From Planctomycetota bacterium (GTDB lineage Bacteria > Planctomycetota > Phycisphaerae > SM23-33 > FEN-1343): 10,915 nt of DNA. The stretch is taken from NCBI GenBank assembly GCA_013203365.1, contig JABMQG010000489.1, forward strand, positions 1 through 10,915, in the 5' to 3' direction. Position 1 is the stretch's first letter. Each line of letters opens with the position of its first letter. Positions 7,226-10,915 of this stretch are shown here, piece by piece. The position numbers were made by a program, and so were the translations under genes. Below the pieces are notes generated by a model. It was not told where the DNA came from. It did not search any database and was given only the letters and a program-made list of their open reading frames with translations.

Positions 7226-7813
7226 CTACCGGCGTCTACGCCATAGGCCTACCAACGCGCCGGCCCCCATAAGGACCATTACAGGCGGTTCAGGCAGCAG
7301 TTCTGTGAGAATAGTCAACTCCACGCCGCTGTTATTGAAGTGGCAGTCCGGATCGAACGCCAAGACGAATCTGCCGTCGGCGGCATACATGTTCAACGCC
7401 GTCACTTGCTCGCCTGTGAACGTATAGGTCAGATCGACCGGCTGTGTGGACAGGTTCAGATACACCACCAGTTGGGTGCCCATCAGATCGAAGTAGTTAC
7501 CCCCGGCTTCGTTATCCCAGCCGGTGGTGATACCTTCCGGGGCGTCATCCAGCAGGTGAACGTATAAGACGTTGGGGTTGTCGTCCCAATTGTAAATTTG
7601 ACTGAACGATAGCGTTGCAGCCACGGCTACATTGGGCTGTCGTGTATCTCCCAACTCCCACGGCCTATCGATACCCCACGTGTAGTAGTATAGGTGCTCA
7701 AGGTTGCCAATAGTGGGATCGGGAGGTACGAAAGTATAAATCTCAGCCGCTGCTGCCGAGCTGGTGAGCCACATCGCCAACAGTACAAATCCGCCAAAAA
7801 CATGAGTCTTCAT
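7226..7813 (-). CDS. PEP-CTERM sorting-domain secreted protein, 195 aa
   Basis: Small secreted protein of unknown function. It begins with a Sec signal peptide (M-K-T, a hydrophobic run through about residue 17, then SSAAAA with likely cleavage before E24). The C-terminus is a textbook PEP-CTERM tail at 173-195: L-P-E-P-P, a hydrophobic helix (VMVLMGAGALVGLW), then four arginines. Such proteins are cut and sorted by an exosortase, which is not in this window. The 150-residue mature body is acidic and beta-rich with many Y, W, N and D residues; I do not recognise it. The ATG at 7813 is chosen over an upstream ATG at 7837 (eight residues more) because GGAGGAG sits exactly 5 nt before it and the signal peptide then begins normally. 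It is convergent with the LOG gene, 47 bp apart, and isolated on its other side by about 0.9 kb. Confidence 0.88.
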   Translation of the reverse strand: MKTHVFGGFVLLAMWLTSSAAAAEIYTFVPPDPTIGNLEHLYYYTWGIDRPWELGDTRQPNVAVAATLSFSQIYNWDDNPNVLYVHLLDDAPEGITTGWDNEAGGNYFDLMGTQLVVYLNLSTQPVDLTYTFTGEQVTALNMYAADGRFVLAFDPDCHFNNSGVELTILTELLPEPPVMVLMGAGALVGLWRRRR

Positions 7814-7818
7814 TTTCA

Positions 7819-7825
7819 CTCCTCC
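7819..7825 (-). promoter_or_regulatory. Strong Shine-Dalgarno deciding the PEP-CTERM gene start
   Basis: GGAGGAG on the minus strand, 5 nt before the ATG at 7813. An in-frame ATG further upstream (7837) has no comparable site and would place extra residues before the signal peptide. Confidence 0.75.
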
Positions 7826-7851
7826 AGTCATGAGCAAAAGCAGTCACAGAC

Positions 7852-7866
7852 ACCACACGCTTGCCA
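7852..7866 (-). promoter_or_regulatory. Weak sigma-54-like -24/-12 element before the PEP-CTERM gene
   Basis: On the minus strand TGGCAAGCGTGTGGT fits the -24 half of the sigma-54 consensus well (CTGGCAAG against YTGGCACG) but the -12 half poorly (GGT in place of TGC). Transcription would begin near 7840, a sensible 25-30 nt before the start codon. PEP-CTERM genes are known in several lineages to be controlled by RpoN with PrsK/PrsR, which is why it was examined. It could be chance. Confidence 0.18.
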
Positions 7867-8182
7867 GTGAGCGAGCATCGCAAACGGCTTTGTCTGCGTT
7901 TCGAGCCCCAAAGCACTATTGGTCAAATGAAGGCCGACCCTAACTTTTGAGCCCAACAAGCCGTACAAAGTTGTCCGGCGGGGCGACGTGGACGGTCAGC
8001 CTCTCGGCAAAGACCAGCCGATCCCGCCCTCGCCGGACATATTCAAAACTACGCCGTCCTCCTCTCCGTCTGCCGAGCATGGCCTCCTGGCTTTTCCGCC
8101 GACCGGGATATGGAGCGGGAACTGTCACACCCGGATCAACTGCCAATCGGCCGCATCGAAGGAAGCATAGAGTGAACACGGC

Positions 8183-8227
8183 GTCCTGCCGTGCGGTAGC
8201 CTAAACCGGCCGGCCCGTCGGCAGGAC
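8183..8227. repeat. 9-bp perfect inverted repeat with internal palindrome
   Basis: GTCCTGCCG (8183-8191) and CGGCAGGAC (8219-8227) are exact reverse complements, 27 nt apart. The loop contains a further short CGGT/ACCG pair (8194-8197 and 8205-8208) and the palindrome CCGGCCGG. The plus-strand flank after the right arm is A-rich, so it is not a terminator for plus-strand transcription, and no T-run follows it on the minus strand. Confidence 0.5.
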
Positions 8228-8279
8228 AAAACAAAAATACCCTAAACGAGCGTGAGCGATTCCTCCTTCTTTTTCGCCG

Positions 8280-8316
8280 GTCGGCCCAGTTGGTCGATAC
8301 GACCCAACCAGCCGAC
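8280..8316. repeat. Imperfect 37-bp hairpin
   Basis: GTCGGC (8280-8285) pairs with GCCGAC (8311-8316). Inside, after a small internal loop, GTTGG pairs with CCAAC, and TCG with CGA around an ATA loop, with one bulged C. The long, interrupted stem is typical of a structured RNA or a protein-binding site, but there is no T-run on either side. Confidence 0.45.
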
Positions 8317-8555
8317 ATTTGAAGAGCCATTACTTACTTTACAAAGACGGGGGCCAATCTGTCCTGCTGAAGCAAGATCGCTAAGAGCAACAAAGAGCAT
8401 TACCCACAGCAAGGCAAGACGCGCAAAGCAACCGTCTTTTGATTAGAGCACCTATCAATATACCCCGACTCCGTCTTTTTGTCAAGCATGTAATACAGGG
8501 AAAACAGAAGAAAATGTATGGTCTGTGCGGCCTGATTGTCTTGTGGGCTTGGGCT

Positions 8556-8575
8556 CCTGTCGCACGGGCGACAGG
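8556..8575. terminator. Strong 8-bp hairpin downstream of the M56 gene, possible terminator
   Basis: CCTGTCGC (8556-8563), a 4-nt loop ACGG, then GCGACAGG (8568-8575): a perfect GC-rich stem about 135 bp after the M56 stop codon. It could stop or protect the 3' end of the M56 transcript. No T-run follows on the minus strand, so it is not a canonical intrinsic terminator. Confidence 0.35.
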
Positions 8576-8648
8576 GCTGTACGAAGCAACTGTTCCGATT
8601 CGCGATCGGCGGATTCATTCTGCCGGCGAATTGTCCTTAGTTCAATCT

Positions 8649-8793
8649 CCGCCTGCGCTTGGAACAACGCGGGGCAGCACTCTGCCGAGGCCTGTTGCCA
8701 TACTTGGCATCATCTACCTGCCGGACCGCCTGCGCTTGGAACATCGCGGGGCATCACTCTGCTGGTGCCTGGTGTCATATACGGCCTTGACAT
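8649..8793. repeat. Imperfect tandem duplication spanning the M56 stop codon
   Basis: The segment 8649-8702 matches 8726-8779 at 47 of 54 positions, offset 77 bp; a weaker match extends to 8710 and 8793 with a 6-nt gap. The right copy encodes the last 22 or so residues of the M56 protein. The left copy starts right after its stop codon and, in another frame, encodes a similar peptide (M-A-T-G-L-G-R-V-L-P-R against M-T-P-G-T-S-R-V-M-P-R). Because 77 is not a multiple of three, the copies are in different frames. Confidence 0.8.
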
Positions 8794-10872
8794 ACCGCCA
8801 AATCCAAAATCACCCCCCGGCCCGACAACAGGTCCTCGTTTCTCCAGCTCATTTCGTATGCGTTGGAGCTCTTCCTCCAACTTTTCACGGCGGGCCTCGA
8901 CGAGTTTGACGGACTCTTCACCAGCTTTGCCTTCACTTCCCTTGCGATGGAGACGCTCCAAGGCCATTCGGGTTCGAGTCAATTGCCCGTTTAGTTCCCT
9001 TTCACGATTACGCAGTTCCCGGTCCTCTTCTACGCGGCGTACATGGTCCGTGGCCTCTTGCACAAGGGTCTCGGCTACGATTACCTCGGCGTCATCAGCC
9101 TGGCCCTGTTCGTGTCGGCGTTGGACACGCTCCAACTCGGCCTCGGCCTCATGGAGACGTTGGGTGGCAAAGCCGTGAATTATTTCTGGGTTCTGAAACC
9201 CCGTCATGCCCATCGGCTGTCCCATCCCTGGCCCCATGCCCGAGGAGTACATTCCTCCACCCGGCATTGGCCTGTCAGGCCCCTGAGGCCTTTCTCCTCC
9301 ACCCCTGATGCCCGGACCCATCGGCATCGGCGACATTCCGCCTGGTGTTGGTCCATGGCGGCCGGCACCTGCCGGCGCCAGTTGCTTCATGGCCTGGGCC
9401 CTGACCTGGCGTAGCTTCCTGCGGGCTTGGCGAACCGCCTCAGTCGCATCGGCGAGCTGCTCCTTGCTGGCCTTGCCGTCGGCGAGGAGGCCATCCAACC
9501 GCTCTATAGCCGTCAGGAGCTTTTCGTTAGCCTCGATAAGTTGCTTGAGCGTTGCGATCGACTCGGCCAGATTGTCCCGGGTGAGCTTCTCTGCGGGCCG
9601 GTGCATTGCCGGTTGAGTGCCTTCTCTACCGGCATTCGCGGGATTGCCTTGTAGGCCCGGCCGGGCGTCTTCGGCCCTGGCTACGCCGAGCAGCGGTGTG
9701 GCGACGATGACGCCGGCAGTAAGGACGGCCAGCGCCGCCATGATCCATAGCGACCGTCTTGACGGGTGCGGACTGTGCGGTAGTTCGTCGTTGAGCATCA
9801 TCTTTATTCTCCTTCTTAAATGGGATGCCATGCCGCTGATTGGGCCGGCCATGGCTAGGGGTTGCTCCACCCCGGCGAAGCAGACCAGCGACTCGGCCAG
9901 GCTCGCCGGGCCAGTGCCGGTGGTCAGGGCATAGTCGTCGGCCGTCAGTTCACTCTCTATCCGTTCACGCCGGCACAGCCACCACACCGGCGGGCACCAC
10001 CACGCAATGGCCAGCACCGCCTGGGAGATGATTTTCCACAGCGGGTCGTGACCTGCCAAATGGCCCAGCTCGTGGGCCAAGACGCCCCTTACACTCGCGC
10101 CGAGCCGGTCTGGCGCTTGCACCGGCAGCACGATTGTGGGTCTGACGACGCCCGCGGCGGCCGGGGCCGAAAGCTCCTGGGCGGTCATGACCGCAAACCG
10201 CCGCTGGAGACCGATCCTGGTTGCCAGCCGATGGATAATCGCCGTCCAAGCCGGCGTTGCCGGCCGCCATCGCCGCCGCCACAGTCCCAGCCTGACCAAG
10301 GCGATCAGCAGGTTTCCCGCAACCGCAGCCGAGACCGCTGCTGCCGGCAGCAAGACCCAGTAATAATGATGGTACAGACCGAGGGGGGCTAAATGGCCGG
10401 TGGGTGCTTGAATGTACGTGCTCGGACCGGCCCGGCCCAAACGTAATATCGCGGGCGAGGCGGCGAAAACACTTGGCGAATCCACCTGCGGGGCCTCGAT
10501 CAGTCCCACAATGCTTTTCACGCCTTCGTCTTCGTCTTTCCGCAGAAGACCGCCGGCAGGTGCGACTCCCTCACCGGCAGGCAGATCAACCAGCCCCTGC
10601 ACGGCAAGGGGGGAATCCGGCACTTGCCGTTGAAGGAGCGGGGGGCAGACGAAAACCGCCGTCGGCGCCGTCGTCCACAGTCCCGCCGAGCTATTGGCCG
10701 CACTATAGACGCCGCCGGCCAGCAGAACGACAGGCACGCCGAGCAGGCCCACCCGGCACAGATTGCGACGCGTCACTGCCAGGCCGCGACGACGTACCAG
10801 CACGGCCGTCATTATCGCTGCCTCCCAGACCGTCAGGCACCACGCGAGGTTTATGGCTAGTTGCGGGTTCAT
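8710..10872 (-). CDS. M56-family (BlaR1/MecR1-type) membrane metallopeptidase with Met-rich linker and coiled-coil C-terminus, 720 aa
   Basis: Membrane zinc protease of the BlaR1/MecR1 class; known members sense an outside signal and cleave a cytoplasmic BlaI-type repressor. Helices lie at about 3-26, 41-59, 170-197, 280-300 and 374-398. The zinc site is HELGH (267-271), with E308 in the ESELTADD segment as the likely third ligand, placed in the cytosolic loop as in BlaR1. An unusual loop of about 110 residues joins helices 2 and 3. After the last helix there is no penicillin-binding sensor domain. Instead come a helical region (about 425-498), a Gly/Pro/Met-rich linker (about 502-558, nine Met in 513-556), a long charged coiled coil (about 565-680) and a Gly-rich tail. 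The ATG has AGGA 9 nt upstream and overlaps the stop of the preceding gene as ATGA. The protease core is confident; signal and target are unknown. Confidence 0.9.
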   Translation of the reverse strand: MNPQLAINLAWCLTVWEAAIMTAVLVRRRGLAVTRRNLCRVGLLGVPVVLLAGGVYSAANSSAGLWTTAPTAVFVCPPLLQRQVPDSPLAVQGLVDLPAGEGVAPAGGLLRKDEDEGVKSIVGLIEAPQVDSPSVFAASPAILRLGRAGPSTYIQAPTGHLAPLGLYHHYYWVLLPAAAVSAAVAGNLLIALVRLGLWRRRWRPATPAWTAIIHRLATRIGLQRRFAVMTAQELSAPAAAGVVRPTIVLPVQAPDRLGASVRGVLAHELGHLAGHDPLWKIISQAVLAIAWWCPPVWWLCRRERIESELTADDYALTTGTGPASLAESLVCFAGVEQPLAMAGPISGMASHLRRRIKMMLNDELPHSPHPSRRSLWIMAALAVLTAGVIVATPLLGVARAEDARPGLQGNPANAGREGTQPAMHRPAEKLTRDNLAESIATLKQLIEANEKLLTAIERLDGLLADGKASKEQLADATEAVRQARRKLRQVRAQAMKQLAPAGAGRHGPTPGGMSPMPMGPGIRGGGERPQGPDRPMPGGGMYSSGMGPGMGQPMGMTGFQNPEIIHGFATQRLHEAEAELERVQRRHEQGQADDAEVIVAETLVQEATDHVRRVEEDRELRNRERELNGQLTRTRMALERLHRKGSEGKAGEESVKLVEARREKLEEELQRIRNELEKRGPVVGPGGDFGFGGMSRPYMTPGTSRVMPRDVPSAGGPAGR

Positions 10873-10915
10873 TGCATGGGTTCCTGCGTTTTTCGAGCCG
10901 AGAGCAGATATTGGA
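10869..10915 (-). CDS. 3' end of the gene upstream of M56, possibly a BlaI/MecI/CopY-type repressor (partial)
   Basis: One minus-strand frame entering from the right edge runs 14 codons (ending S-A-R-K-T-Q-E-P-M-Q) to a TGA that shares ATGA with the M56 start codon. Such a 4-bp stop/start overlap is the usual sign of a two-gene operon. In M56 systems the partner just upstream is normally a winged-helix repressor of the BlaI/MecI/CopY family, so that is the best guess. The visible residues carry no diagnostic motif; the identity rests on context only. Confidence 0.45.
   Translation of the reverse strand, partial: QYLLSARKTQEPMQ

Larger units (their letters stand above)
7814..8709. other. Long intergenic region with inverted repeats and no confident gene
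   Basis: About 0.9 kb separates the PEP-CTERM gene from the M56 gene. It holds the PEP-CTERM leader, three hairpin-capable inverted repeats (8183-8227, 8280-8316, 8556-8575), two CCGTCTTTT motifs (8432-8440 and 8471-8479), and copy A of a duplication (8649-8710) shared with the end of the M56 gene. The left third (about 7938-8180) is GC-rich and open in several frames. A minus-strand frame ending at 7940 has GC-rich third positions in its last 30 codons, but there is no good start or recognisable family. The middle (about 8225-8520) is more AT-rich and looks non-coding. Confidence 0.6.

Noticed and set aside
8439..8909. A plus-strand frame that, from an internal ATG at 8514, reads like a signal peptide followed by L-Y-E-A-T-V-P-I, reminiscent of the N-terminus of DUF2066-type proteins.
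   Set aside because: The similarity stops after about a dozen residues, the frame then runs antisense through the supported C-terminus of the M56 gene and through both duplication copies, and no convincing promoter or ribosome site was found. Most likely chance.

Overview
The window is about 10.9 kb of moderately GC-rich bacterial DNA, densely coding on the minus strand. The gene content points to a member of the Planctomycetota, perhaps a Phycisphaerae-like lineage. The clues are a secreted protein with a PEP-CTERM sorting tail, a large BlaR1/MecR1-type M56 membrane protease without a penicillin-binding domain, a Lol/MacB-type ABC exporter beside lysS, and a lipoprotein. This assignment is inference from gene families; no rRNA or other phylogenetic marker was compared.

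Layout from left to right. (1) Positions 1-23 may hold the start of a minus-strand gene running off the left edge. (2) 131-1303, minus: a GT4-family glycosyltransferase. (3) 1509-6168, minus: a four-gene block, transcribed right to left as lipoprotein (5320-6168), lysS (3859-5301), FtsX/LolE-type permease (2194-3768) and LolD-type ATPase (1509-2201). The gaps are 18 bp and 90 bp, followed by an 8-bp overlap, so this looks like one operon. The ABC pair probably extracts lipoproteins or other envelope substrates from the inner membrane, which makes the co-encoded lipoprotein a natural candidate client or partner. (4) 6306-7178, plus: a LOG-family nucleotide phosphoribohydrolase, divergent from the operon. 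(5) 7226-7813, minus: a small PEP-CTERM secreted protein, convergent with the LOG gene. (6) 7814-8709: an unusually long (about 0.9 kb) gap with several inverted repeats and no confident gene. (7) 8710-10872, minus: an M56 peptidase of 720 residues with a Met/Gly-rich linker and a long coiled coil in place of the usual sensor domain. Its ATG overlaps, as ATGA, the stop codon of a gene entering from the right edge, which family knowledge suggests is a BlaI/MecI/CopY-type repressor.

The most interesting points are the M56 protein with its atypical C-terminus, a frame-breaking tandem duplication exactly at its stop codon, the lipoprotein with a degenerate HAD-like fold encoded with a Lol-type exporter, and a coiled-coil insertion in the permease. 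I saw no tRNA, rRNA, CRISPR array, insertion sequence or phage genes. No clearly novel defence-type or mobile system is visible.
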